Position numbers and translations under genes: made by a program. A stretch of 64,000 nt of DNA, taken from a candidate division WWE3 bacterium. Lineage in GTDB: Bacteria; Patescibacteriota; WWE3; 2-01-FULL-39-13. The stretch lies in the NCBI GenBank assembly GCA_027002375.1, contig JALWZX010000011.1, forward strand, positions 19,335 to 83,334, written 5' to 3'. This document shows positions 1-10,348 of the stretch, in pieces. The notes beneath the pieces were generated by a model. It saw only the letters and a program-made list of their open reading frames with translations, searched no databases and was not told where the DNA came from. Positions within the stretch are counted from its first letter, which is position 1; every line of letters begins with the position of its first letter.

Positions 1-1069
1 TATCAAGCTCATCAAGCAATATTATTGGGTTTCGCACATCTGTTCTAACCAATGCCTTAATTATCTGACCAGGTTCTGCACCTTCAACGGCCTTATTTCT
101 TCCACGAATTTCTAAAATTGAACCAATAGCACCCATTGAAATACGATAAAACGGCCTATTTAATGCTTTTGCGATACTCTTTGCCATTGTAGTTTTACCT
201 ATACCCTGAAGCCCCACCATACACAAAACTGGCGATCTTTTCATAGCCTTAAAATCCTTCTTTTGTGCCAACAATTTTCGCATAGCAATATACTGTAAAA
301 CACGTTCTTTCACTGGCTCTAATCCATAGTGATTTGCATCCAACGTCTGCTTAACTCGCTCAATATCTAAAACCTCATCTGCAAACTTGTTCCATGGAAC
401 CTTAACCACCCAATCAATATAATTACTCAAAATGTCGTATTCACGCGAATAAACACCCGTTCGCGCCATTCTTTCTAAACGCTTAATCATCGTATAAATC
501 TGTTCTTTTAAATCTTCAGGCGAAGCACTTTGTTCAATCTTTGTTCGCAATGCTTCAATTTCCTGCATTTCTTGACTATTTTTATTTGTGGAAATTCCGC
601 CGTTCATTCCACTCCCCTGCTTATTAACTGTTTCTACTCTTTCAGTTTGCGTACCACCATCTTGCTTACTACTTGCATAATTATCATCGTGATTAGTCCC
701 AGTTTGGGCGCTTAGGTTTTGATTAACATTATTCTGACCAACGCTACTACTAATATCAGCCTGCCCAATGCTGTCCCGATTAGTACCTATTTGAGTGTCT
801 AAATTCACGTTAACGTTATTCGGCCCCACATTACCGTCAACACCAAATTGCCCAGTGCCATTTTGATTGGTTGTACTTTGGCCAGTTACTTCTCTAACAT
901 CACCACCTTGATTACCACCCGTTGTATTGTCTTGATTTGAACTAGAATTGTTTTGAGAATTAAAACTACCAACAGAACCCGTATTTACAACATCGTTTCT
1001 ATTATTTCCCCCACTAAAATCATTAAAGGAATTATTATTTGAAAAAGAATTGTGTTGGGCAGTATCCAT
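1..1069 (-). CDS. lon: Lon-type AAA+ protease, N-terminal part (cut by window edge)
   Basis: ATP-dependent protease of the Lon family; only the first ~356 residues lie in the window, and the remaining ATPase and serine-lysine protease parts lie beyond position 1. Residues 1-155 are a disordered Asn/Gly/Gln-rich stretch in place of the usual Lon substrate-binding domain. Next come the helical Lon segment (LERMARTGVYSREYD, then DWVVKVPW and NHYGLEPVKERVL), a Walker A GLQGIGKT near residue 285 and a Walker B IILLDELD near residue 350. These match the Lon order (..YLDW..LPW.., ..HYGLE.VKERI.., GPPG.GKT, ..FLLDE.DK). The P-loop is unusual, with Leu-Gln where Lon normally has Pro-Pro. The start is the ATG at 1069, the first Met of the frame. 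The family assignment is firm; the shortened N-terminus suggests altered substrate selection (inference). Confidence 0.88.
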   Translation of the reverse strand, partial: MDTAQHNSFSNNNSFNDFSGGNNRNDVVNTGSVGSFNSQNNSSSNQDNTTGGNQGGDVREVTGQSTTNQNGTGQFGVDGNVGPNNVNVNLDTQIGTNRDSIGQADISSSVGQNNVNQNLSAQTGTNHDDNYASSKQDGGTQTERVETVNKQGSGMNGGISTNKNSQEMQEIEALRTKIEQSASPEDLKEQIYTMIKRLERMARTGVYSREYDILSNYIDWVVKVPWNKFADEVLDIERVKQTLDANHYGLEPVKERVLQYIAMRKLLAQKKDFKAMKRSPVLCMVGLQGIGKTTMAKSIAKALNRPFYRISMGAIGSILEIRGRNKAVEGAEPGQIIKALVRTDVRNPIILLDELD

Positions 1070-1164
1070 GTGATTAGTATATCAAAGGTATGTTTTTATA
1101 AAAAGCACATTGTGAAGCTTGCACAGTCATCATTTTGCACTTTTCTCACTAAAGCGAGTATAGA

Positions 1165-1662
1165 TTACTGAGCAAAACCAGAGTAATCATCGTTGTCTAC
1201 AACAGTAACGCTCGTTTTCACATTTCCTGACTGAGTATTATTAGTGGAATTCGTATTCGTTTCTGTATCACCAGTTGATATACCATCATAATCAGAATTT
1301 GTATTGTTCGTATTTGAAGGCAAAGTCACGTTACCAAACCCATCGCTGTCCTCATTATTCTTATTTTGCCCACTATTTCCCGTGCCAAACCCGTCATAAT
1401 CTTGGGAATTAGCATCGTTATTCATATCACCATTGTATTCTGTCTCAACACCAGCAACTGCACCATTATCGTTATTTTGATCTGTAGCATCAACTTTTTC
1501 TACAGGTGCTGTATCAGTAATCTCTTTATTTTCTGTGCCACTAGTAGTTGCATCATCATGTGCAACTTGGCTTTTCTTAGACACAATTACCCCTGCTACT
1601 GCGCCGAATCCAACAAAAAGAACTACTATAACAATTGGTATTATCATTGATTTAAATTCCAT
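1165..1662 (-). CDS. small membrane-anchored Asp/Asn/Gly-rich protein
   Basis: Hypothetical protein of 165 residues, with no family recognised. After a short MEFKSM start comes one hydrophobic segment (residues ~6-27), then a highly polar Asp/Asn/Thr/Gly-rich exterior. Imperfect repeats around Asp-Gly-Phe-Gly occur in the tail (YDGFGTG, SDGFGN, YDGISTG, DDYSGFA), about 25-35 residues apart. The ATG at 1662 is preferred; the frame also opens at a TTG at 1680. The layout (anchor plus acidic repeats) suggests an extracytoplasmic protein that could bind divalent cations, but that is inference. It lies between lon and metG on the same strand with about 90-bp gaps. Confidence 0.65.
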   Translation of the reverse strand: MEFKSMIIPIVIVVLFVGFGAVAGVIVSKKSQVAHDDATTSGTENKEITDTAPVEKVDATDQNNDNGAVAGVETEYNGDMNNDANSQDYDGFGTGNSGQNKNNEDSDGFGNVTLPSNTNNTNSDYDGISTGDTETNTNSTNNTQSGNVKTSVTVVDNDDYSGFAQ

Positions 1663-1748
1663 TTTAATTTTAGTTGTCAATTTTAGTACTACTATGTTCC
1701 AAAATTAACTCTCACTATTTTAATGGTATTCACAAACAAAAACAATCT

Positions 1749-3221
1749 TTAGTTCTGCCCTTCGACTTTTGGCAAACGTCCAAATAATATTATCGAAGGC
1801 TCTACCATTTCACCCGATAGTATATCACAGATGGTCTGACTTGTCTTTACCAAAATTGGCTTTAATAAAACACCTATATCAAAAACTTTATCAAATACAT
1901 TCTGCAAAATCTCTGCTTTTTCTTTATCATTCTTTTTCCATGGTTCATTCGCATTCAGATACTCGTTTGATTCCCTAACTAATTGGGAAATCTCATTAAT
2001 AACGTCATGAAGGCGGAATTCCTCATAACTATTCAAAATATTTTCATGCTCAGATATAACCTCTTGATACTCACGAACTTCGGCTAGAACTTCAACATCA
2101 CGCCCCATTTTATTAATTCGCGAAACTAAATTGCCTAGCCCATTAACCAAATCAGACGTATATTTACTATCAAACAAACCAAAACTTGCATCAGAATCGT
2201 CTTTGTATGGCAAATAAGCAAGCACCAAATAACGCGTAGCATCGATACCATAACGATCTATTAGAGCTGGAACATCAATAACATTACCCTTAGACTTACT
2301 TATTTTATCACCACCAACAGTTAAAAAACTGTGAACAAACGTAGACTTAGGAACATCATACCCTGCAGAAAGCAACATCGCTGGCCAGATAACATTATGA
2401 AACCACGAAATATCTTTACCCAAAACATGCGTAGCGTACTGCCAAAAATCTTGATTTTTATTAATTTCTAGAGAAGATAGATAATTGATCAACGCATCTA
2501 CCCAAACATAAACAGTTTGTTTGTCATCATCAGGAAAACCAACAGCCCATGAAACCTTATCAGCAGGTCTTGAAATACTTTGATCTTCTAGCCCACCCTG
2601 AATTCTTGCTACTATTTCGTTCTTCTTACCAATTGGGTAAATTTTAAGAGTATCATTTTCTATTAATTTAAGTAGTTTATCAGAATATTTAGATAGCTTG
2701 AAAAAATAATTTTCTTCTTCAATCTTTATAACCTGATCTGGCCTATGAAGTGGGCACAAACCATCTTCAGTCATCTCGGATTTTGTTAAAAATTTTTCAC
2801 ACCCATAACAATAAACACCTTCGTACTTATCTTTATAAACATCACCTGCGTCAATCAATTTCTGCACAAAATTTTTAACAAAATCCTCATGCTCCTTATT
2901 CGTTGTTCTTACAAAATAATCATAAGAAATCAACACATCATCAAATTTTTCTTTAAAATAATTCGACCTCATATCAACATAATCTTGTAAATTATCATAC
3001 CCAAGCTTTTTCGCAGACTGCTCAACCGTTGTACCATGCTCATCAGTGCCTGTGGTAAAAAACACGTTTTGACTTCCAAATAACAATCTATAATGTCTAG
3101 CCAAAACATCCGTAACAGTAGTCGTCAAAAGATGCCCAATATGAGGCTCGCCATTAGCATAAAAAATCGGCGTAGTTAAATATTTCTTTCTATTCATTTT
3201 ATTATCATTAGTGGAATTCAT
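1749..3221 (-). CDS. metG: methionyl-tRNA synthetase
   Basis: Charges tRNA-Met with methionine in the cytoplasm; a class I aminoacyl-tRNA synthetase. The nucleotide-binding motif appears as PHIGH near residue 26 after TTPIFYANGE. The zinc knuckle is visible as CYGCEKF followed by CPLHRP (residues ~142-161). The KMSKS loop is the variant KISKSKGN near residue 310. An anticodon-binding helical domain (NEPWK) follows. At 490 residues it is the short form without the C-terminal tRNA-binding EMAP-like domain. The ATG at 3221 is used; a second Met eight codons later is possible. The ends of the domain are conserved and no frame damage is seen. Confidence 0.97.
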   Translation of the reverse strand: MNSTNDNKMNRKKYLTTPIFYANGEPHIGHLLTTTVTDVLARHYRLLFGSQNVFFTTGTDEHGTTVEQSAKKLGYDNLQDYVDMRSNYFKEKFDDVLISYDYFVRTTNKEHEDFVKNFVQKLIDAGDVYKDKYEGVYCYGCEKFLTKSEMTEDGLCPLHRPDQVIKIEEENYFFKLSKYSDKLLKLIENDTLKIYPIGKKNEIVARIQGGLEDQSISRPADKVSWAVGFPDDDKQTVYVWVDALINYLSSLEINKNQDFWQYATHVLGKDISWFHNVIWPAMLLSAGYDVPKSTFVHSFLTVGGDKISKSKGNVIDVPALIDRYGIDATRYLVLAYLPYKDDSDASFGLFDSKYTSDLVNGLGNLVSRINKMGRDVEVLAEVREYQEVISEHENILNSYEEFRLHDVINEISQLVRESNEYLNANEPWKKNDKEKAEILQNVFDKVFDIGVLLKPILVKTSQTICDILSGEMVEPSIILFGRLPKVEGQN

Positions 3222-3386
3222 ATGATGATTTTAACACAAAATAAAAAGCTAGTAATGGTAAATATCCTGACTAAAGTTTAGAATTTTCTATGATTGTGTT
3301 TGTTCACACATCTCCCACCTGAAATGGATTAATTCTATAGGCGTGGTAACGATTAAAACAAACACCACCTCACCCAACACCGCAAA

Positions 3387-6300
3387 TTAGTTTACGCAAG
3401 AATTCAAGTCAACTTTTGCGTTCCCCTTACAATACATATAAGTTTCTACATCTGACGATTTATTGCATGTGTTATCTAATATAAATCTATCACATCTTTT
3501 CTCGTTATTTGTGCTTGAAACTAAAACAAGATTTAAATCACCGCTTGGATCACTACTATAAAAGTCGTTATCAAACCTAAACACTATGTCACCATACGGA
3601 TAAAACCCATCTAAAAGTGGCACCCTAAATGGGTATTTATGATTTGATAAGTCTTCTACAAATGCTGTTCCAATCAACCTATCATTCAGCATTATAGAAA
3701 GTTTCGCCCTTTTAGATTTAGCGATACCAGACACCTGCGATCTAGCTATCACGTATTCGATACGGCTGTTCTGCGTATCATCGCCGACAACTCTTATATC
3801 TCCGCCACAATACATGTGTAAGTCGAAATTCTCATCAAAAAAGTTATATTTGCAGTATGAAGCAGATAAATTGTCATAAACTACATTAGTATCATTATCT
3901 TTAATACTCTTTATTACCAAGTTAACGTCTAAACCTGATTCTTCAGACGAATCATCGTTATCATAAACAAAATCCAAATCTTTTATATCAGTACCTACAG
4001 GCACTTCTACAACATAATCATTAAAATCATCTTTATCAATATAAACACTAGTATACTTTGTATCACCATTGTAGACAGAAATTCTCGGCAACCTGTCAAC
4101 ATCACCAAAATTCTCTTTCTTTGCCGACATAACTATTTTTTTAGTTCGCGGACTTTCAGGTTTCAAGCACCTTATTGCAACGGGTGAATTCCAAATTTCA
4201 GTATCATTCCCACCTGTACCTTCTATATTTTTAGCAACAATATAAACCTTATGCTCCACTTCGTCATTTATGTAATTATCTAAATTCACAGAAAACCCAT
4301 GATATGCGAATTTCTTTCCACCGAATTGTACTTCGAGATCGCTTCTATAATCATCGGCAACCATATCTTTAATTCTATTACTAGGGTCATCTATCGCTAT
4401 ATTTATACCAACGCCCTCTGCTGGTTTGTCTTGATCCCTAACCCATCCTTTTACAGTACATATGTCATTTTTAGCCACAACCATACCTTGTGGGTCAAAT
4501 AAGTTCAGGTCATTAATAACGTCGGTAGCTTCGTCTGAACAACCATCGTCACTTATCACTACTTTGTATTTAAATTTACTATTTAGGGGGAATTCATCAG
4601 TTGTATTTCGCTCATCCTTGTAGTTGTACACATCGGCGAAATTGTAATCAGTATTTTTTGCAACAGCAACGTTGTTAACAATGGTCTTCTCAACAGTTAT
4701 GCCATCAGACACATAAATTCTGCTTAATTTTAACCGTGCACCATCTGAAATATCAGACCCTGTCTTTATGCTTACTGTAACTTTAACCGATGGGGCTGGA
4801 TTTATTGATTGTATCACATTAATATTATCGAATTTAATACTATTATCCGAGAAACATATATTGCCTGGTGGCGGATTATTATCGATTGTATATTTCAATA
4901 AATACCACGAATGATTTTTAACCTTTATCGTGTCATTACTTAAATCAACCGTCTTAGGTGCCACAGTGTTCAACACATTATCAGCATTTCTGTAATCTAC
5001 CAAAACACCATTCAATGCACTACGATCTGCATCATATATACAGCTACTACCCCTGCTCTCTTCATAACATCCAACAACATATTCTTGAACATTAGACTTA
5101 TCTAAATTAAGTCCACCCGGTAAATTTAACTTTACGCTTGAATAACCATCTCTGATATGCCTGTTAACGATTACAAAATAAACAGCATTCTTTTTATCTG
5201 TATAAGCGTATGTGCTAACAGTTTCTTCCTTGTCATTATTTGTTTCTAACATATATGGTGCCCTCGATATGTACTTGTCATATAATTTAAAGGTTAAATA
5301 CGGAGGACTAACATTTCCATACCCACTTATAATTGAATCGCCGCCCCATGTAGAGAAGTGCGTAGCACCATATACCCCCAATTTTGCGTATCTACTCAAC
5401 ATGTCAGCGGTAAATAATTCATCCGAAACGGTACCCCATGCCACACTGGTCGAACCTGAAGTTTCCCATTCTGTTGGTATATATTTAACATTAGAAAGCC
5501 CTTTGTTATTCAAATATTGAGTAGAACATTCATAAAAAGCATCTAAGAACTTATAGCTTTCAATATCTTTTTCTATTTTACTTTTAACATTATCAGAAAG
5601 ATTAACATTTACATTCCCAATAACAATCTCTTTACCACGTTCATCTGACGTAACAATTTCGTTTACACTTCGATCGCAATAGACATCCTTACCGTAATTC
5701 GCAAGTGAGTTGTCTACACATGCCTTCTTGTCAACACTATCGTTTACCCTACACAATCCATCACCCCATGCGCGAAGTGGGTAACTGTGAGGTGTCCAAA
5801 AATCTGGTTTCGCAATATTACCGTTATCAACTTTGTTAAAACCGTCCCAAAACCCATTCAAACTATATTTCCATGAATCACCGTAACCAATATATGCACC
5901 AAGTTCTACATCAGAATATCTCTGTTTAAATCTTTTTGCAAAAAGTGCGTACATTTCGCCATACAATTTATAACGCGCATAAACTCTGTCGTGTCCAATA
6001 CCATAATTATAACTATTATCATAATTGGTCCACCAAATCTCGGGCTCTGAACCAAACTCTACATATTTAATAGGCTTTCCAACTTCTTTTGAATAATCAA
6101 TTATGTCAAAAAGTTCGCGAATCATCTCATCGAAATCAGGATTGTTTATGACATCATTTCTAATTGCGTCGGCATTTGTATTGCAGTGCCCGCTTTTACA
6201 ACTTGACGGTTCTATAGTCGCCCCTGGTTGTACAGAAAAGATAAAATCGCCATTTATACTCTTGGCTAAAGATAAGTATTTATCTAATAACCCACTTGTT

Positions 6301-9300
6301 AAAGGAAATCTACCATCTTTAAAAACAACACGATTAAAATCACTATCATCTACCAGCTCTTGCCCAACCGAATTCCCATTATTATCAACTTCTCTTATAC
6401 TAAATTTGTCAACTATCAATTTAGTATTATCGTCATTTCTGTCAGTTAACCCAATAACGATTCTAACCACCCCAGCATCTTTATTAAGTAACGGATTATA
6501 TGTAAAGTAGATACTTTTGGTTTTATGATTAGAAGTATTATCAACGTTTTGTACATTCTCATCAAACAACATTGTAGATCCAATATAAAACCTTAACTGA
6601 TCTTTATATACAACCGTTCCCCTTAATCGCATTTTGTTATTAACCATAGCATGATCACCTATTACAGAGTATACAACTGACACTTTATATTTAGCACCTT
6701 TCTTAAACTTTTTGGCATCAATATATTGAAAAATTCTACCACTTCGAACAAATTCTACAGAACTACCATCATACTTTTTTATATAGTCATCCGAACCAGA
6801 TGCGAATGACCATTCGTTAATATCTGGGTTTGGTATATACACATAAGATTTGTCACTATACCTGTATAAAGGCACTTTCAAATCTTTTAATGGTGCAATA
6901 TATAAACTCTCATCGTTTTCATTCAAGACTGACGATGCCTTAGGCGTTAAATTTTGACCTAGAAGAGCTCTACTAAAAGCTGAGACATACTTATTTTCGA
7001 CATTCATCTCTAAACTTGAAATTTCTGTACCAGAGAATCCAGTTATTTCGTCAGTTTCGTTGTCATTAGTTACATTTTTCATCAAAGTAACATTATCAAT
7101 ATAAAAATCGTTTGAGGCATTTGAATCTGAAAGAAAGTATAAATTATACTTTCTTCCGCTATGTGCTTTGAACACTAGATTTATATTATCCCAATTCTCA
7201 GATTTGCTAACATCTTGTACAACAACAACACTGTCATCAGTAGCATCCTTAATAAAAACCCTCAATTTTCCTCTCTCTACAAATACATCTGCACTAATAG
7301 AATATGTATTAGAATCTAGCAACAAATCACTATCATATTTAATTCCCACCTCTGCACCTTCTGCGTGAATCTTTTGACTCTTTTTTCCGGTAGCTGATTT
7401 GACACTCGTAACCAAGAATCCCTGTGGGACTGTTACCGGCCCCACTCTTCGCCATTTATTACCTACTGTACCAACAGTACAAACCTGTGATTTCTCAACC
7501 TCAGTTTTGGTGTCATTAGTTTCAAAACCTGCCGAATCGCCTACATCAAATGTTTGTACGCCTGTGCCGGCTGTCGTAAGAATTAATTCACTAATAACAT
7601 CTCTACCATCACTGTTATCCTTTAGCATAATATCGAAACCGTTTGGCCATCGTGGCTTTAAGTAATCAGGTAAGTTAGAATTAGAATCCCCAATAGCACC
7701 ATTAAATACAGGGTTCTCTATTATCCACGATCCCGACACCCACTTTTTAGTATTATGTTTTTTGACTGTGACCAATTTAGTTGATCCACTTTCCCCAGCG
7801 TACACAATATCAAATGTACCGTTATCATTGTCTAACCACGTCATTTTCAACAACACTTTTTTACCATTCAACTTTTTCACCCATTCATCGTCAACATCTA
7901 TTAGTATATTTTTATCAATGTATCGCGCAGAATAATATCTCCAATCGTTTTTACCTTCCCCAGTTGATTTAGTCAGGTCTCTAAATTCCTTATCCTTAGA
8001 CCAAGCTGTTAAATCATCACTATTTTTTGGCGACCACCTATTAGCTAATTCCAAATCAGTTTTCATACCGTATGTGTAATTAAAATAATCAAAACAATAA
8101 AAGTTATCGTTGACGGGCCGACCTTTAAAAGTTATCCATATAGTATCGTTGTCTTTTGGTGGAATTCCTAGGTATTTATTACCGAATGCTATTATATCTT
8201 GTGGTATCTTATACCACGATCCAGTTACTGGATCATTTGGATCATTAGACATCCATAACATTATTCTTCTATTCCTTCTAGCAACTGAATTTCTAAAAGT
8301 CCACTCGAACAATGCTCTAGATGACACATATGGTTCATAGAAATGATGATATTCTCTATTAGACGGATACCCCCACCCTAATGCCTCAGCTTCTAACCAC
8401 ATGGTATGCATATGCACATCAAAATCGGCGGGCGTGTACTTAGGATATTGTAACTGCATATAGATCCTGTTGTATCTCTTGTCAAATGCTTTCAAACATC
8501 CAGTCTGAATAGGATATAGACCACTTTCTTGAATTCCAACTCTGTATTTAGCCAAATACTTACGCCATGCCTCACCCATAAATGGAAAAACATAACCTGA
8601 ACTGGTCTGTACTGAAATATCCTTAGACACATCTTTCCACTCTTCCCCAATCTCAGATACAACGGGTACAATATAATCGTAAACATATCTAGGATCCTTA
8701 GTCTCTTTGTACTTATATGAGGAATTCATAAACGCATCTCTCCACGCGTCTGTTGAACACCCGCCATATTGTGTAGTCATCCATGGCTTAGCTTCACCAG
8801 CTGACCCTGGACCATAAACAACTCCTATAACACGATCGTCATTCTTAAATTCTTTTGCAAAGCTTCTTGTCCATTTCTTCATTTCACTAATTGTGGAGGG
8901 CGACAAATAATTCAGTCTCCATGCCGAACATTTCGCATCGTCATTTACATAAATCATGTTACTGGGGTTTGAAGCTATTCTTTGTGGAACGTATGCATCG
9001 TACTGTTGCCCGTTTGGAAGTTTACTAAAATCACTATATCCACTGGACATCAATCTGATAATAACTTTGTTTTCAGGTCTAAGCTTGTTCAACTGATTCT
9101 TAATTCTGCCCCAATCGCCATCCGTTTGCGCCCAAGAAACATTCATTAAGATAATGTGAACACCAGGGTTCCTATCTATCCACCTTTGAGCATCGTCTAT
9201 ATCGCTCCTATCAACCATTAAGCCACTTGTGTTAATCGTATCCTTACGCACTGGCTCCGGAAGCTTGTATGTCTTTACATCCATATCGTCAGAATCGTTA

Positions 9301-10193
9301 GGGATAATTCCACCGGCTGGTATGTTTTCTACATTATCCGACAAGTCAGGTGTACTATTTTTTTCATTCTGCGACGCATCGTGTACAACTTCATACTCAA
9401 CTTCTAGCACAGGAGATATATCAATAGTAGAAGAGTGTTCTTTAGAGTAAAAGTTATATTGAACATTGCTAGATGAAAAGGAATCTATATACATACCATT
9501 ATTCTTTATTGTTCCATTTACCAAATCTTGAATTAAATCGGTAACGTCTATCGTTACATCACCATTTATACTAGAAATCATAGGCGATTGTGCATAAGTC
9601 TTGTCACCCATTTGTGGCCTTGTATTCCACGTTACACTTCGCTCGTTCCAATCACCTTCAACACCTTTCACTTTAAACCAAATAGAATTTTCATTACTTC
9701 TAGCATTAACATGCAATTTTAATTTAGCACTTCTTATAACTTTTCCATTTAATTGGATTAGATCAAACTTTATTAATGGTCGTTTTATACCTGGCCTAAC
9801 CGCAACTTCTGTAATATTACCGGCATTGACATCTGGATTCCATCTATCAACAAAAGTGTCTTCTACAGCTCCCAAGTTAACTCTTGAAACACCCAAAACC
9901 TTCGTATCTTTAGATATGCTTGCACTGTTACCTTCTACATTAGCCATTGATAGTTCATGCACATAATCAGGGCATACGCCTTCAGTAGTAAAGGTAGCAT
10001 TGTGTACACCACCCTCAAAATCACCATTAACAATTTTACTGGAATCTTCTGACGAGGCTTTTTGTATAAAATTTACACTAAGAAAAGTAGCACCAACTAA
10101 TACAAAAGCTAGAATTGCAAGCAAAATTACAACAAGATAATTTTTCCTGAGAATCTTAACACGATAATATAACTTCTTAAAAGGTCTGGACAT
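3387..10193 (-). CDS. giant anchored surface protein: DNRLRE domain plus two glycosidase-like barrels
   Basis: A 2268-residue envelope protein. A signal anchor lies at residues ~16-44. A DNRLRE/CBM96-like jelly roll follows (~104-272; DTFVDRWNPDVNAG, IKFDL, WNERSVTWNTRP). The first TIM-barrel-like segment is at ~325-680 (GVVYGPGSAGE, MLWMSNDP). Carbohydrate-binding-type beta domains come next (~880-1090). A second clan-A-like barrel spans ~1160-1650, with the acid/base-type motif FGSEPEIWW near 1384 and a nucleophile-type motif PTEWETSG near 1574. The C-terminal ~500 residues are Ig-like beta domains. The family of each barrel (GH39/GH51/GH42-like) is inferred from these short motifs only. 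A role in binding or cutting host or environmental polysaccharide is likely. The N-terminal NGDFEGGV...GVCP stretch recurs in the 74-residue protein at 43105-43329. Confidence 0.75.
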   Translation of the reverse strand: MSRPFKKLYYRVKILRKNYLVVILLAILAFVLVGATFLSVNFIQKASSEDSSKIVNGDFEGGVHNATFTTEGVCPDYVHELSMANVEGNSASISKDTKVLGVSRVNLGAVEDTFVDRWNPDVNAGNITEVAVRPGIKRPLIKFDLIQLNGKVIRSAKLKLHVNARSNENSIWFKVKGVEGDWNERSVTWNTRPQMGDKTYAQSPMISSINGDVTIDVTDLIQDLVNGTIKNNGMYIDSFSSSNVQYNFYSKEHSSTIDISPVLEVEYEVVHDASQNEKNSTPDLSDNVENIPAGGIIPNDSDDMDVKTYKLPEPVRKDTINTSGLMVDRSDIDDAQRWIDRNPGVHIILMNVSWAQTDGDWGRIKNQLNKLRPENKVIIRLMSSGYSDFSKLPNGQQYDAYVPQRIASNPSNMIYVNDDAKCSAWRLNYLSPSTISEMKKWTRSFAKEFKNDDRVIGVVYGPGSAGEAKPWMTTQYGGCSTDAWRDAFMNSSYKYKETKDPRYVYDYIVPVVSEIGEEWKDVSKDISVQTSSGYVFPFMGEAWRKYLAKYRVGIQESGLYPIQTGCLKAFDKRYNRIYMQLQYPKYTPADFDVHMHTMWLEAEALGWGYPSNREYHHFYEPYVSSRALFEWTFRNSVARRNRRIMLWMSNDPNDPVTGSWYKIPQDIIAFGNKYLGIPPKDNDTIWITFKGRPVNDNFYCFDYFNYTYGMKTDLELANRWSPKNSDDLTAWSKDKEFRDLTKSTGEGKNDWRYYSARYIDKNILIDVDDEWVKKLNGKKVLLKMTWLDNDNGTFDIVYAGESGSTKLVTVKKHNTKKWVSGSWIIENPVFNGAIGDSNSNLPDYLKPRWPNGFDIMLKDNSDGRDVISELILTTAGTGVQTFDVGDSAGFETNDTKTEVEKSQVCTVGTVGNKWRRVGPVTVPQGFLVTSVKSATGKKSQKIHAEGAEVGIKYDSDLLLDSNTYSISADVFVERGKLRVFIKDATDDSVVVVQDVSKSENWDNINLVFKAHSGRKYNLYFLSDSNASNDFYIDNVTLMKNVTNDNETDEITGFSGTEISSLEMNVENKYVSAFSRALLGQNLTPKASSVLNENDESLYIAPLKDLKVPLYRYSDKSYVYIPNPDINEWSFASGSDDYIKKYDGSSVEFVRSGRIFQYIDAKKFKKGAKYKVSVVYSVIGDHAMVNNKMRLRGTVVYKDQLRFYIGSTMLFDENVQNVDNTSNHKTKSIYFTYNPLLNKDAGVVRIVIGLTDRNDDNTKLIVDKFSIREVDNNGNSVGQELVDDSDFNRVVFKDGRFPLTSGLLDKYLSLAKSINGDFIFSVQPGATIEPSSCKSGHCNTNADAIRNDVINNPDFDEMIRELFDIIDYSKEVGKPIKYVEFGSEPEIWWTNYDNSYNYGIGHDRVYARYKLYGEMYALFAKRFKQRYSDVELGAYIGYGDSWKYSLNGFWDGFNKVDNGNIAKPDFWTPHSYPLRAWGDGLCRVNDSVDKKACVDNSLANYGKDVYCDRSVNEIVTSDERGKEIVIGNVNVNLSDNVKSKIEKDIESYKFLDAFYECSTQYLNNKGLSNVKYIPTEWETSGSTSVAWGTVSDELFTADMLSRYAKLGVYGATHFSTWGGDSIISGYGNVSPPYLTFKLYDKYISRAPYMLETNNDKEETVSTYAYTDKKNAVYFVIVNRHIRDGYSSVKLNLPGGLNLDKSNVQEYVVGCYEESRGSSCIYDADRSALNGVLVDYRNADNVLNTVAPKTVDLSNDTIKVKNHSWYLLKYTIDNNPPPGNICFSDNSIKFDNINVIQSINPAPSVKVTVSIKTGSDISDGARLKLSRIYVSDGITVEKTIVNNVAVAKNTDYNFADVYNYKDERNTTDEFPLNSKFKYKVVISDDGCSDEATDVINDLNLFDPQGMVVAKNDICTVKGWVRDQDKPAEGVGINIAIDDPSNRIKDMVADDYRSDLEVQFGGKKFAYHGFSVNLDNYINDEVEHKVYIVAKNIEGTGGNDTEIWNSPVAIRCLKPESPRTKKIVMSAKKENFGDVDRLPRISVYNGDTKYTSVYIDKDDFNDYVVEVPVGTDIKDLDFVYDNDDSSEESGLDVNLVIKSIKDNDTNVVYDNLSASYCKYNFFDENFDLHMYCGGDIRVVGDDTQNSRIEYVIARSQVSGIAKSKRAKLSIMLNDRLIGTAFVEDLSNHKYPFRVPLLDGFYPYGDIVFRFDNDFYSSDPSGDLNLVLVSSTNNEKRCDRFILDNTCNKSSDVETYMYCKGNAKVDLNSCVN

Positions 10194-10348
10194 TAATGTA
10201 ATTATACAATATCTCTATCAATATGAGAACTACAACAAACCATTATCTGCCACAGGTTTATGCATATTATAATATGCTTTAGCAAGCACTTTTATCAAAA
10301 AAATCACAATCTCTTGTATTTCAAGCAATCACCCCTTACAATCAAACC

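Noticed and set aside
530..715. 61-codon plus-strand open frame
   Set aside because: It is antisense to the Lon-type gene, whose conserved motifs are clearly on the minus strand.
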